This document shows, one piece after another, positions 30,344 through 46,669 of a DNA stretch of 64,000 nt. The DNA lies in NCBI GenBank assembly GCA_028554795.2, contig CM068824.1, forward strand, positions 162,167,130-162,231,129. Reading direction: 5' to 3'. The notes under the pieces are model-generated. The model had not been told where the DNA came from, did no database searches, and was given only the letters and a program-made list of their open reading frames with translations. Every line of letters begins with the position of its first letter. The stretch's first letter is position 1. This DNA is from Sinohyriopsis cumingii. Taxonomy: Eukaryota > Mollusca > Bivalvia > Unionida > Unionidae. Made by a program: the position numbers and the translations under genes.

Positions 30344-30351
30344 CTGTAAAC

Positions 30352-32134
<1,783 letters not shown>

Positions 32135-32147
32135 ATATATATATATA

Positions 32148-32952
32148 AGTTATGACACAGCAAATGTTTATTTTGCTAGCAAGTTAAAAATTTGCTTCAT
32201 ACAATCAACGTCAGACAAGGACATCATAAACTCATAAACCAAGTCCTGGTTCATTCTATTGTCAAATATAAATAGCCAGTGTCTGTACAGAATACTGTTT
32301 TTATTGCCTCCGCGGAATACGTTGTTGTCCAGTTGTCTGAAATGTCACCCGAGAAACCATAACGTTACTTGAAAAATACCAGATCAACGTCTTGAAGAGA
32401 CAGCGATGATTTGTTAGTGTAAGCATGCTTTGACATGATGTAAACATCGCACATTCCTTTTCTCAGTGTCTGTCTCCGTCTGTCTCTCCATTTCGATGTA
32501 GAATAGCTACAGAATTGTCAGTGTCAACGATCGGTGTATATCGAATACAAAAATTCATGCTTAAATATCACGTGAGATGAATTGTATATTTGTAATACCC
32601 TTCCACCTGGCGGGTTTTCTGCTCAAAGGTGGTGCTTAGCTAGACCATTTGTTTTGGCAATTATATATTGACCTATCATTCCCCTCGTCGCGTATACAAC
32701 AACAAAGAATATGGTTACGTATATTCAATAAAAACACTCGTCATGAAATAATGGAGTGATTTTTTCCCATATCAAGGTTGCCTGAAATACTAACAAATCA
32801 TTAAAATAATTGGTTTGAAATGCACGATTTCTTTTCTTGTCAAAAATGTCGTACACTCCTGTGTATCCGCGTATAGGCAGCTACGCGCCTGCAAATAGTT
32901 AATCGAAGTACCATGCTTATATTAATCAACCACCAATTTTAAGGGGGCAAGT
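32148..32952. other. Intergenic, nothing recognised
   Basis: No coding signal found. Confidence 0.5.
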
Positions 32953-32953
32953 A

Positions 32954-33306
32954 CCTATCCAAAAACAACAATTTTATGGGGAAATGTCCTATGCAAAGGC
33001 ACCAATTTTATGGTGCATGGTCCTATCCAAAAACACCAATTTTATGGGGCAGAGTCCTATGTAAAAACACAAATTTTATGAGGCAGGGACCTATCCAAGA
33101 ATACCAATTTTATGGGGCATGGTCCTATCCAAAAACACCAATTTTATGGGACATAGTCCTATCCAAAAACACTAATTTTATGGGGTATGTTCCTATCCAA
33201 AAATATCAATTTTATGGGAAATGGTCTTATTCAAAAACATCAATTTTATGGGGCATGGTCCTATCCAAAAACATCAATTTCATGGGCATGGTCCTATCAA
33301 AAACAT
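32954..33306. repeat. 34-bp minisatellite, about ten units
   Basis: The unit is CCTATCCAAAAACACCAATT followed by TTATGGGGCATGGT. The frame stays open for 116 codons because indels are rare, but 34 is not a multiple of three, so successive units are read in different frames. That argues against coding. Confidence 0.93.
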
Positions 33307-33401
33307 ATCCTCGTAATGCAGACTGACAGTCCTGTTCTCGATATTAAAATGTAGGATGGGATCAAATTATAGTAAAAGAAGTAGTTTTAATATCAAAAAC
33401 T

Positions 33402-33405
<4 letters not shown>

Positions 33406-33445
<40 letters not shown>
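33406..33445. repeat. (CT)n microsatellite
   Basis: A perfect CT run of about 38 bp. Confidence 0.97.
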
Positions 33446-33447
<2 letters not shown>

Positions 33448-36400
33448 ATTGACATGTATGACTCCTAAGGAATTTGTGTAACTGTCTAAGGAATTAAATG
33501 TGAATGTGGGGTCATAGGGATGAAACAAATTTATAGCTGTATATACACAACTTACAAGGTCAATTTCCATGTTGCTGTCACTCAGTGTCCAACAGATAAT
33601 AGAACTGAACACAAATATGTTGTCCTTGGCCCGAAACATATAAGCTTCAGAATGTGTTATAAATATCTGTGTTTGGGTATCACTCACAAGCCATACACAG
33701 ACACGTTCTCATCCGCAATAAGCTTTAGAAGACGTTTTCGTTTTAAAACATAAATTAGTTTATGTTTCCTTTTTGTAAACAATCCAAGACCTCAACTACC
33801 TTAAATAATTTTTTCTCTCCGCTTTTTAAATGAGCCTATGCATGTAAGAACGCCAAGCATTGTGAGGATGGTCACAACTGGTAAAGATGCATACATAGGA
33901 GACTAGAAAGTGACGTAATACAAAAAAGACGTCGTTACATACCAAAAAAGATACCAAAACAGAGCTTAATTGACCCAAAATTGGGGAATATGGAATGATG
34001 ATCTAACGCAGAGTAAACAAGAAAACATATTACTTGATGAGGTTACCGAAAAGCACCACAAAAAAATCAGAATCAACTCAAATAGTTCACTAAAATAAAA
34101 TCTCCTGAGCACAGAAGAGAGTGTACGCAGTCAGTTTTATAGGAACAATACTCTGATCTATTATGATTTTAAAAACATTATTTTGATATCTCTAAAGGAA
34201 ATTATGTTTTCCTACAATATCTTGTATAAGATTCGTTTTCCTAGCAGAATTTTCTGGAGGGTAATAAACACAATGTGGATGAAATTTTGTGAATGCTAAC
34301 GTTCCTGATCTCCAAGATGGGTAGCGGTGGAACTGAGTCTGTGTTAGAGACTAATGCAACAACAGTTAACAGTAGCCACTTAGCCCATTAGCCTAAGGAG
34401 AAAACAAAATTCTTAAAGTCAAAGGGTATACTTTAAAAGTACAGCAATAATATTCAGACCTCTTGCTGAGAATATAAAGTTTCAAAACACAGATAAATAC
34501 TATAGATGAGCTATCTGTCCGGATTCCATCGAGGAGATACGTCATGTCATTGTCCTGATCAAAGCAGGGGATCTTTTAACTTGACGTAACAATAGATCTA
34601 GTCAAAGACAATACCGCCGAGGAGGTCCTAAACAGCGACGTATCTCCTGTTGTTTTAAATGGTGTTACCTTCGTGTCAAAATGTACTCTGGTAGAATGGA
34701 GACTACTCTCATAAAGCTCATCATGTCGACTTTATAATTATCCCAGGTCATTATACGACTGAATCAAGACGAGCATTATGTCATCGGTATTTGGCTTTCT
34801 GATAGTGATTTTATCATAATGACTCTTAACCTGCTGTGAATTAAAGAAAGAAACAAATACACAGGGTATAAATAAAAGAAAGAAACAAAACCACCTATGT
34901 AAACCAAACAATTCTTACCGTGTCATTTGTGATGGTTTTCTTGTATTTATACTTATTTCGCAGTCATGAGATGTTATTTTATTTTAAGGATAAACATTTC
35001 AATATCAGCCTTGTTGTATGTTCTTTCTTTATTCCACACTTTAAGGGAGATTTTGCCAACTCATATTTATTTTTTATAGTTATCTCCAAGAATATTGAAC
35101 CAAACGCTTACTGCCTGAACTCAAAACATTTTTCTTCTTTTCTTTGGTGAGGGTGAGATGTTGTATATATATAAAGAACCGATGAGAAATTATGAAAGCG
35201 GCCTTGATTTGACGGCAACCACCACAAGATCCAGGCGTCCAGGAATGAAAACATGTTGCTACCCCAACTCAGACTAAACCAAACACTTAATACATATATT
35301 TGAACAGTGTTATATTACTTACCATTAAAATGTCAGATGCTTTATTTCGGTCCGAGTTCGAGTGTTATATTTTTGTATGTTGTTTTTGGCCAGATCAAGA
35401 ATAATTTTTGTTAGTATCTGAACAAATCATTACGTTCTTTTTCGTTATTTGGCTAATACAGGAGTTTTTTGTATTGCTGAAAGGAAAAATGCGAATTCTT
35501 TACAATAGCCAACCACAAAGCAGCTACGTGATACCAACTAGTGATCGCGGCAGGGGAGCTTCTCTGTTCTAATCAGGCATCGAAAACACAGCACTGCACA
35601 AAAACAAAAGCAATGAATGGGTCTGACAGTGCCAATTCTCTCCCTCGGTCTGATAAATTTATATGCTGATCAAACGCAACTAATTAGTTGGCAAATAATT
35701 GTACAGCTCTGAGACATATCCTGCCGTTGATATATGGGTAACCCAAACACGATTATTTTGCTAAAGACCGAATACACAGAAAAAATTAGAAATGCCGAAA
35801 CAAGAACCAGCAGTAAATATGCCATAAAACACGCATTATCCAGAATGCTTTAGAAACTCTGCCATTTGTACGATAAGATCCATGCACTCATGTCTAAATC
35901 ATGAATTGCGGACATCGTCATGTAGTAAGCCAAATTAAGACTACGGATATGACCAGTAACATATCATTCTTCCTCCACTGAAATATCAAAGGATATAGGT
36001 TTTGCAAAAGATTAACTAGATCCATATCGTTTATGGCAAGGGAGAAAAAAAACTTACAAGATATCTCTCTTCTTATCTATTTATATATTACCACACGGAA
36101 GAAGCAATATCCTCTAGAGTGACCTACATTACTTGGGCAGATTTCTTGCTGCCATTAGGACACGAGAAGTGGCTATATTTGCAGGTGTCGCACAGCAGAG
36201 AGTGCAGCTTTAGAAATTTAATAATTTAAGTTATATTTTTATGCATTTGCAGATAGATGCCTCCCGAAAAAGTCTAGCGGTCGATATTCTACCCATTTTA
36301 CCTGGACGATGGGCAACCTAGCAGTTTCTTTTATATTCTACCACCAAAACTGGCCATTCTGAATAAGGCACACTGAAGTAAAATCAGCTTATACGTTACA

Positions 36401-36708
36401 AATATAGATACTAACAGAAAGCCTGGTTTGCGTTCTGTTTATGTGTGAATCTTTTGAAACAGTATCTTGAGATTCGATGAATTTATTTCAACTTCCAAAC
36501 ACCATATAAACTCAACGGTAAATATGTCAGCATTCCATAAATATGGCCGCTGATTACGTTATACGGGAACTACAATTGAGAATGCAATGCGTTTCTAGGC
36601 ACATTTTGATTAAACAATTAAATTATGCCCAATTTAGAGTCCTACGACAGATTCAGTCACAGAAAAAATACATGAGCACAGGCTTCAAAATTTAAGAATG
36701 GGGCAGAG
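33446..36708. other. Intergenic, nothing recognised
   Basis: A long stretch with only short AT-driven frames. I found no repeat ends, tRNA or conserved motif. Confidence 0.5.
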
Positions 36709-36718
36709 TATATCGGGG

Positions 36719-36971
36719 TTGTTGTTGTTGTTGTAGGGTTTAACGCCATTTTTCAGCACACAATAGGCTATACATGGCGGCCAGTATTAATAGCGGAGGA
36801 AGAACCCGGGAAATCCCCGGAAAGAACCACCGACCCTCGAGAAGCTACTGGCAAGCTTTCCCGCATACCCACATTGGCCGAATCCGAGACTCGAACCCAT
36901 GCAGACAGAGGTGAGATGGCAGTGATCCGTAACGGAGAGCGCTTTAGACCACTCGGCTACTCGGGGCCCCT
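36719..36971 (-). mobile_element. tRNA-Leu-derived SINE, full length
   Basis: A nearly intact minus-strand member with CAA tail, body, B box (GACTCGAACCC on plus) and A box (GAGCGCTTTAGACCACTCGG). It is flanked by a 10-bp duplication with one mismatch (TATATCGGGG at 36709-36718, TATATCAGGG at 36972-36981). Confidence 0.94.
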
Positions 36972-37389
36972 TATATCAGGGTATGCAAGCTATGGTGTGG
37001 CGGTCAAGTGGACGCATTGAAACCACTTTCCCTCTATACACTAGGGTATAGGCCTGCTCTGAAGTCATCCATAGACATTTAATTAATTAAGTCTTACTCG
37101 CGTGCTGCTCTAATATTTTATTGATCAATCAGTCTTATTAGACAGACATAAGCATTACGTGATTTGAGAGAAAAAAAAACAACAAAATCTACCTTTTAAA
37201 TCTAACGCAGACATTTAGAACCTGACAGATGTTGTGTTGCATCTGACACCAGCAATATATTGGGCAGGAATATCGATCTATTATCCATGTTTAGTGGAAT
37301 GATGCACGCTGTGTCATCTAACTTGAATAATATATAAACGTACTAACAAAGCAGATGCATTTATATTAAAAAAAGAGCTGTATTTGTGA

Positions 37390-37845
37390 TTGGTTACTGT
37401 AAAGTCCACACGAAAAATACATATACAACCAAAATTGAATAGACTTGGGTATAATGCACCTAGTGTCACCTTGACTTTCAGATGTCTGATACAAAGCTAC
37501 TATATTAAATATGTAACTAGATTTTTAAAACAACTGACCACGGCGTTTGACAACAGTAGATATTCTCTAAAATTGCTCTGTTTCTATGGTCACGTGTTCT
37601 GGATTCCTGCATCAAAACCATGGTTTCATCCATGTGAAAAGTATTTCATTGCAATCGGATCGATCAGTATTCATCGGATCCGAACCTACAATTTAGCACC
37701 AACACGACCGAGAGCCTCGATCGATGCTGCTTTTGTATCTAACTTTATTATTGAAAGTGACAGCAACAAATTTTTTCATGCACTTTATAATTGTAAGTAT
37801 TACCTTGAACATAAAAGCAATCATAGAAAGGGACTGATCCGGTGA
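37390..37845 (+). CDS. Doubtful 151-codon open frame
   Basis: This is the longest non-repeat frame in the central region. It opens with ATG at 37390 and runs into the head of the SINE at 37836, where it stops. No domain is recognised. Composition is mixed, with several Trp, His and Cys residues. No splice context or polyadenylation signal supports it. It is either a chance ORF or a fragment of a decayed gene; I lean to chance. Confidence 0.15.
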   Translation: MVTVKSTRKIHIQPKLNRLGYNAPSVTLTFRCLIQSYYIKYVTRFLKQLTTAFDNSRYSLKLLCFYGHVFWIPASKPWFHPCEKYFIAIGSISIHRIRTYNLAPTRPRASIDAAFVSNFIIESDSNKFFHALYNCKYYLEHKSNHRKGLIR

Positions 37846-38207
37846 CCTAGTGGTTAGAGCGTCCGCCTCGGTTGTGGGAGGTCGTGGGTTCGAACACCGG
37901 CCACGTCATACCAAAGCTAAAAATGGCGCTAATAGCTGCCTCGCTTGACGTTAAGCATTAAGAGGTTAGTGCTAGGACTGGTCGGCCTGGTGTCAGGATA
38001 ATGTGACTGGGTCGGACATCATACTACATGTATGAGGCATGACGCCCCAGTGCTAGACATCACTATAAACTGCCACACTGCTGACATCGTAACGATATGA
38101 CGGAAAAATTGTTAAAGCTACGTTAAAATCCAAATCACTCATACACACTCCATCAAAGGAGTTTGATTGGAGGCGAAGAGATAATTCATAAATATAAACT
38201 AAACTAA
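37836..38207 (+). mobile_element. tRNA-derived SINE, second family, full length
   Basis: The head has A-box-like GACCTAGTGGTTAGAGCGTC and B box GGGTTCGAACACC at tRNA spacing. A body follows (TCATACCAAAGC, GGATAATGTGACTGGGTCGG) and then a 3' end GATAATTCATAAATATAAAC with a short AAACT repeat tail. The same 3' end recurs at 41945-41979. Length of about 370 bp is usual for a complete SINE. Confidence 0.85.
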
Positions 38208-38405
38208 ACCGGGCGGATGTAGCCCAGTATGTGATGTGTTCAGACACCCCAAACTTCATATGGGGTTGGTGGATTTTCTTGAAGCAGACATTTGCTTTGG
38301 ATGAGAATGAACATATGAACATGCTTTCATCTGTATTGGTGCTTCCGTACTATTTATGTATAATGTCTCTCTGTCTCTCTGTCTCTCTCTCTCTATATAT
38401 ATATA

Positions 38406-39900
38406 TGCAATAAACTGACAGCGAATAGTGCGTAACTAGTATCTGGCTAGCCTGAGCGCTTTCGATTATTTAATGAATCTTTTTCAAAGGCAAATACAAA
38501 GACATAGACTAGATAAAGAAATAAAAGAGAAAAACGGTTATGTTTGCGAATTTTTATATTGCTGTTTTTACAGGAATTCAACTTTTTAACTCTATTGTCT
38601 GTCAGCTAGTTTATTTCAGATTGTTGCTGATACTGGAAAATATTTGTATTGAACTAGAAATTGATGAGCCATAACGACATCTGTTATTTTATGTAAATTT
38701 ATGTAAGTGCAGATTATATTCCAGATATTTCATTGTTATAGTAGTCATAGGCTATTGTGTAGCTTTTCAGGTTCTCTGATTACGAAGGCAACGCAAAGCG
38801 CTAAACAATCAAAACGCGATGACCTACTAAAATATGGAAAGAAGGCAATGCTAATAGGATACCGTTTATCCTGACCTACCATCCAGACAACCACAAAGTA
38901 AGTAAAATCATCCGGAAACACTGGCTCATCGTGGAATCGTCGGACGCACAAAAGTTAATCCTCCCTAACAAACCTTTAGTAGCCTACCGGAGACCAAAAA
39001 ACCTCAAGGACATCCTAGTCAGGGCGAAGCTAATGCTAATCACTAATCAAGACCACCCTAGTCAATCTGGCCAAAGTGGTGATAAAAGGTCCAAAACCTG
39101 TCAACATATGATATAGACCAGGACATTTTCTAGCACAGTGACTAGAGAAAAATTAAACCTACATGGTTCAAACAAAGCGTGCAAAACAGAGAATGTCATT
39201 TATCTCATCACATGTAAGATCTGTAGCCTTTAGTATGTCGGAGAAACTGAAAAGCCACACAAAAGGACCAACCTTCATAGATTTGATTGGATGACAAAGT
39301 AGCTGTACAGAAGCCCGGTCGCAGATCACTTCATCTCCCCTGGCCACACGTTAAGTGATATAACACTTATTGCAATTGCTCACAACCCCAACTGGAGTCC
39401 CCAAACCAGGAAAGAAAAGGAGTCTTACTGGATACGCCTCCTTGGAACATTGAACCAAGCGGTTTTAACCAAGAAGACTAGAAAAAGACAACCATGCACA
39501 AATAAAATTATCATTTGCATCCGACACATTTTCTTTTAAATAATTCTCTAAATTTGCTTAATAGTCTATGACTACTATAACAATAAAAAATCCGGAATAT
39601 AATCTGCAATTACATACATTTACATAAAATAACAGATGTCGTTATGGTTCATCAATTTCAAAGTCAATACAAATATTTTCCAGTATCAGCAACAAGCTGA
39701 AATAAACTAGCTGACACATAATACAGTTAAAAGGTTGAATTCCTGTTTTTAAAAAACAGCCATGTAAAGTTTCGCAAACATAGCCGTTTTTCTGTTTTAT
39801 TTGTTTTTGTATTTGCCTTTGAAAAAGACTCATTAAAGAGTCGAAAGCGCTCAGGCTAGCTAGATACTAGTTTTGCACTGTTCGTTGTCAGTTTATTGCA
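38406..39900 (+). mobile_element. Penelope-like retroelement relic with inverted arms
   Basis: The two arms (about 38406-38755 and 39560-39900) are inverted copies of each other. The left starts TGCAATAAACTGACA and the right ends TGTCAGTTTATTGCA. Between them lie remnants of the C-terminal part of a Penelope-like polyprotein. The linker has the signature AYRRPKNLKDILVRAKL (about 38972-39022), and a GIY-YIG-type endonuclease region carries YVGETEKP and a downstream KEKESYWIRLLGTLN (about 39230-39460). The reverse transcriptase is missing apart from its end. The coding part is broken and old. Inverted and direct terminal repeats are known for this group. Confidence 0.85.
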
Positions 39901-39987
39901 TTTATCTTAATAAATCACTGACACACGTGATCCCTTGCTGGATCCAGTGCACTTGAAAAGATTTTTATTCGCCATATGATTTGCATT

Positions 39988-41865
<1,878 letters not shown>

Positions 41866-41944
41866 GAATACGTCGAAGTATTACCTTGATCCTGAAATGG
41901 AATATCCTACAAAGGAATTAGTCTGAACAAGCCAGGAAGGCAAG

Positions 41945-41979
41945 GTGATAATTCATGAATATAAACTAAACTAAACTAA
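41945..41979 (+). mobile_element. 3' end fragment of the second SINE family
   Basis: GATAATTCATGAATATAAAC plus an AAACT repeat matches the 3' end of the SINE at 37836-38207. It lies between the two duplication blocks. Upstream sequence is too diverged to set the left edge. Confidence 0.6.
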
Positions 41980-42027
41980 TTGTAACTCGAAAAACAATGC
42001 ATAATGAAGCTAGGTAAAAGTAGATAT

Positions 42028-43768
42028 ATATATTGCAATGGCGATTTTGAGAACATTGGAACACTACTATCTCGCACTACCATTGCGCCACTCATATCTC
42101 GCACTACCATTGCGCCACTCACATGACACCCGTCGCAACACTTGTCTTTATTTGAACGCATGTGCTGGGTAATTTTCTTTTACAGTGGATATAAAATAAA
42201 TGTTGTATTTTTCGAAGAGAATACAGAGATCTTTTCTTGTGTGGAAAAAAGCCTTCAAGTTTCGTGTTTAGTAGGTATTAATATACAAACACTATGGAAC
42301 AATTGATAAAATATATGGATGTTGAAGTCAAATGTACAAGACTTTAACAAAGAACGATCGGCTTGCATTTTGATTGACTTTTTTTTCAAGTCAATAAATG
42401 AAAGGATAAATTCTTTCATTCATTTATTTTTCTATAATACAGTAATATTCAAACAGTGAACAACACCTTATCGATTTTGTTTTTAACACTAAAGTGAGAC
42501 TTTAGAGTAGAAACAGTCGAAATATTTACAGACACATGAGACTAGGTTTCGTTCATTAACACGAAGAAAACAAAACTTTTACGCTGTTCGTTCGCTAAAA
42601 TGTTATATAAATAGTATTGACCCACTCAATCTTTCTCGTTAGCAATTATTTCGCATCATTTATTCTAAGTTGTTCTTGAACATGAAACTAAAGAATCCAG
42701 ATAAATAGTTGTGTAATGCATGCATGAAAAGACATAATCATCTTGTATCACGCATGCGTTCTTAATAAGAACGATGTGCATTTAGACCCTTAATTGTTTT
42801 AGCATCAAATATCAGGACCAAGAAAAATTACTGAGTTAACCATACTGACATTATTACAAGATGCTTTAGAGTCATAAGCATATGCAGATTTCCATTCAAT
42901 TAAAATAAAAAGATGTTGAACACGATATTTTAAAAATACCCACCTTACATGTAACTTAGAGTCAATGATATATCCAACTTGAAAATTACACACTTGAACA
43001 CTGTAAACAAATTTGTATAAATTATTCACAATTTTGGGGAAAAGAGTAAAATTCCGGAATCGATTTTCCATTTTTTTTATAAAAAAAACAATACATAGAT
43101 AACACAGCACTTGGGGTAAACAACTGTACCACACATGCGAATCCATGTCTAGCAAGCACGTAAAACTGAATGAAGAAGTCTTGGTGATGTTTCTTTTTGA
43201 ATGCTGGAGTGGATACCCCCCGTAAGATTTGGCCCTGGAAATATAAATTTAGTCACGATAACTGAGCACAAAAATATCAGAAGATTCACCCAGGGTATAT
43301 CTCATTTCATACACGCGTTGTTCTTCACATGGGTTCTCTATGTATATTTTTGTTTGTCTTCGACAACGTCAGTGTGAATGAGCAAAAACAAAGGCTCACA
43401 AGAGGTCCGGGAGATAACTATGCATAGTGTGTGTATTCGGTTTGGGGGATCTGAGGCGACGGAGCAGAAAGTGACTTTATTGTCCTGAAATATATCTCTT
43501 CCACTGCTAGACCACCAGATATTTGTTGCAAGTTGTGGGAAAAGATACCTCCAGGCGGGCATTGGAAACAATAGCGAAAATAAATAATATTCTACAAAGG
43601 GTCTCGAAAATGTTTCTTAACTCTGAAAATATTACGTTTCTTAAAAAAATGTAATCCGAATTATTCTGGTTTTTGTGTCTGGTTAATTGGACGATCTCCA
43701 CCTATTTTTAAGCCAAAGTGGTATCATGTATGGGATTTTTTTTAATTTATTTTTTTTGTCAAACTGAA

Positions 43769-43799
<31 letters not shown>

Positions 43800-43800
43800 G
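42028..43800. repeat. Tandem segmental duplication, copy 2
   Basis: This is the second copy of 40124-41865, about 1.9 kb downstream, with moderate substitution and many small indels. It ends in an (ATT)n run like copy 1. A tandem CTCGCACTACCATTGCGCCA repeat at 42070-42120 is private to it. Confidence 0.9.
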
Positions 43801-45155
43801 AGAATCCTTCGAAATATCTTATATACTGTTTTAATACGGTATTTTCGCTAGATTATAATCTAAGTATATAGACCATCGCATTCCAAAAGAGAAGTTCGGT
43901 TGACTACTGGCATGGAATGTTCCTATATGATGCTTTTGATACAAGGTTTCATTTTCCTAACTAGTTTGATGTGTTTGAGAAACACATTCTTCCCCGGATG
44001 GGAACGCAATGTTTATATAAATAACAACAAGAAAGCAAAATAAAATGTTAGCATCATATTTTTACCTCTCCAAACGGGTGGCAAATTCGAAGAAACTGGA
44101 CATAATTTATATGTTTGATGTAAATTTATATGTTTGATATAAATTTATATGTTTGATATACTGTGTGAGTAAACTTACCTGATTAGTTTATAGATTTTGT
44201 GTTTTGAAAACAGCATAAAACGCAAAGCAGTGGCTAAAGATTACACAGACTGAAGCAAACAATTAATAGAAACCTTAATTTGATGAAATTAGGACACATG
44301 CATGCTTCAAACGTGTACCTGTAAGATATTTTCAAAATTTGTTGTCTTCGGGTAATGTTTAAATAAGCAAAGAAATTAATAAATATAGAACGAGAGACAG
44401 CGTCCATTTTATTTGGTTAAGAAGTAAGAGAAGCAGGAAAGAAATGCATTTTATTCAAGAATTAAACCTATTACGAATATCTGACCTTTTTGAAAAACGT
44501 TTGCTTGAAACCATTAATGTTCGCGCATTTAATTTTGAATAAGGCATACATGACCATCTCTCTCTTGAATTACTGCTGAATGTGAAATCTGGTAAGAACA
44601 ATAGTGATATTCAAAGCAACACAAATTTATCAAACTGACCATATGGCTCAAGGCCAAACATAGTTTGAGCTATGTTCTGCCCCTACCCTCTCAATTACCA
44701 AAAGAGGGAAAAAACATATCGGATCATTTCAGGACCAAGTGATGTGCAGCTCTCGAACACCCTCTGGTAAAGACCAGCAGTTTGTCACTTGAATTGCCCA
44801 CTTGGGTCTGATGACGTCAATAGCGTCAAGAATAATGTAATTTATTTTTATCCGTTGTCAGCTGAGTCGTCGCTCTCCCCACTCTCATTTATCTTTGCTT
44901 GTTTACCTCATGTTAACTTTCGTGAGTTGTTTTGCCGGCTGTCGTTATTTTTACAGCGTAACATTTAGTGAAAAATGTATGCGAACTTTGTCTTTTTAGC
45001 TACCAATTTCTTGTCATGCGATCGTTGAAAATACAATAAAATAAACGAATTCCACCCTTCGATACTCCAAGTTTTCCAAAATGAATAAGACATTATCAGA
45101 CTAAAGCTTCATATTTAAAAAAGTTAATATATGAAATCTTTTCAACTCTTCTTCA
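43801..45155. other. Intergenic, small minisatellite
   Basis: No gene is recognised. A 19-bp unit (TTTATATGTTTGATATAAA) occurs about three times at 44107-44162. Confidence 0.5.
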
Positions 45156-45159
45156 AATA

Positions 45160-45345
45160 CCAAGAGTATTGTTGCAAGTTGTTGCCAATGCTACCTCCAT
45201 AAAGGCATGGAAAAAATACTTATGCTAAGTAACTGTCCTGAAGAGGTCTCGAAAAAATTTCTTAAAATTGAAATGTTACAAAACGTTTTGAAACATATTA
45301 ACTGAATTCTAATAGTTCTGGTTTCAGGTTAATTGGACGCAGTGC
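45160..45345. repeat. Third, partial copy of the 40.1-43.8 kb block
   Basis: GTTGCAAGTTGTTGCCAATG, CTACCTCCATAAAGGCATGG and GGTCTCGAAAAAATTTCTTA match 41595-41780 and 43515-43700. It places a remnant of the upstream duplication only about 500 bp from the first GTPase gene. Confidence 0.7.
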
Positions 45346-45665
45346 GGCTTCAGTTCCAAAGATAAATGCTAACAGAAAAGGGATTAAATGAAGGAGTGGA
45401 TGGTCTATTCATTCACAAAGTTATTTAAACGCTAGATCAAGTCAAACCTTTCTGAAATATTTACTCGGAAAAGATTTCTGTACCCCAAATATTGTACAAC
45501 TAAGTCAACGGGAAAACAATCGATACATTTTGAAACATTAGGATAGTAATGGGACATGAAATGAACTAAATGTCTTGTAAGTCCCTTGGTGGCTATCAGG
45601 TGAAAGTGCCAATAATCCTTATCCAAAATAAGTCACAAATACCCGATCTGGGAGATCAGAACTCG

Positions 45666-45746
45666 CAGTGGGGGCCCACTACAAAGAGAGATTAACTTCA
45701 CACTCGTTGCTTTCTCTGCTTGTCTCCAAGACCATGACTATAAATA
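45666..45746 (+). promoter_or_regulatory. Promoter of Rho-like copy 1
   Basis: TATAAATA lies at 45739-45746, 103 bp before the ATG. The sequence upstream (GCAGTGGGGGCCCACTACAA and CACACTCGTTGCTTTCTCTG) aligns with the conserved promoter block of copies 2-5 but is clearly diverged. Confidence 0.7.
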
Positions 45747-45841
45747 CGAGAACCCACTCTCAGGTAAAATCAGTCATTTGTCGACTGCTACCTGAACGAC
45801 ACTTCAGCGCTATTAACGTTAAAGTCTGCCTAACTGCAACA

Positions 45842-46669
45842 ATGGTTGTCAAAGTTGAGGAAAAGAAAAGTGTACAGTGTACTTTGGTTGGTGATGCCAT
45901 GATTGGCAAGAGCACCATGGCTCAGTCCTTCATGGACGAACAGCATCCACAGGGATATGTAGCCACAGTCTTTGATAGCTATGCAGGTAATTATCTTTTT
46001 ACTTTATTTGCATGTCTATCTTTTTACAACGAAAATATAGAAATAAAATGTTTTCCCACCTTTTGCTTACTCTGGAAGAAGCTTACTATTAAAAATACGC
46101 ATTACAGGTAAATGTTTTAGCGACAATAAATTGGAAACGTAAAAGTTTTAGCACTCTATTTCAGTCTGTTGAATTCATTTTGATTCATCAACAAAACCTT
46201 ATGTTATTTTATATTTGTCATTTCAGGAGCCCACGAATTGGCTGGAGACAAGTTTGGCATTACCATCATGGACTCTGCTGGTCAACATGATTATGAAAAT
46301 ATGCGAGCCGGAACATACAAAGAAAGCGAGGTCCTTGTTCTTTGCTACTCCTGCGTCGACCGGGATTCGTTTGACAGCATACAAGATTTCTGGGTGCCTG
46401 AGATGAAACATTACATGAAAAAGAGAAAACCAGTCATCCTTGTGGCAACTCAAACCGACCTGAGAGAGAATAGCAAAAGGACCTCTGATGTTTGTGTCAG
46501 CAACGAAGAGGGCGTTACCCTTGCCCATCAAATTGGCGCTGAGAGCTTCCTAGAGTGTACCTCCATGGATTCAAATACGGTTAAAGATGTGTTTGAGACT
46601 GTGATAACATCTGCTCTTAGATATCGCAAGAAGAAGAGCAACATTGTTCAAAGGATCTTTGGAAAATGA
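45842..46669 (+). CDS. Rho-family-like small GTPase, array copy 1
   Basis: Two exons, 45842-45986 and 46227-46669, encode 195 residues. The 240-bp GT-AG intron is phase 1 and splits Gly49 just after switch I. Rho-type signatures are the P-loop GDAMIGKS (17-24), switch I YVATVFDSY (39-47), switch II DSAGQHDY (64-71), FWVPEMKHY (103-111), TQTD (123-126) and ECTSM (158-162). By alignment with Rac1, the Gly12 site is Ala19 and the Lys116 site is Gln124; Thr35 (Thr42) and Gln61 (Gln68) are kept. The Rho insert is about six residues short. The C-terminus RYRKKKSNIVQRIFGK is basic with no CAAX cysteine, so membrane binding would not use prenylation. It should bind GTP, probably with weak hydrolysis or fast exchange (inference). 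Copy 1 is the most diverged: MKKRK, SKRTSDVCVSN and SNTVKD are private to it. Confidence 0.92.

Noticed and set aside
37855-37925. Possible functional tRNA gene
   Set aside because: The A and B boxes are present, but the acceptor stem does not pair and a SINE body follows directly, so it is a SINE head.
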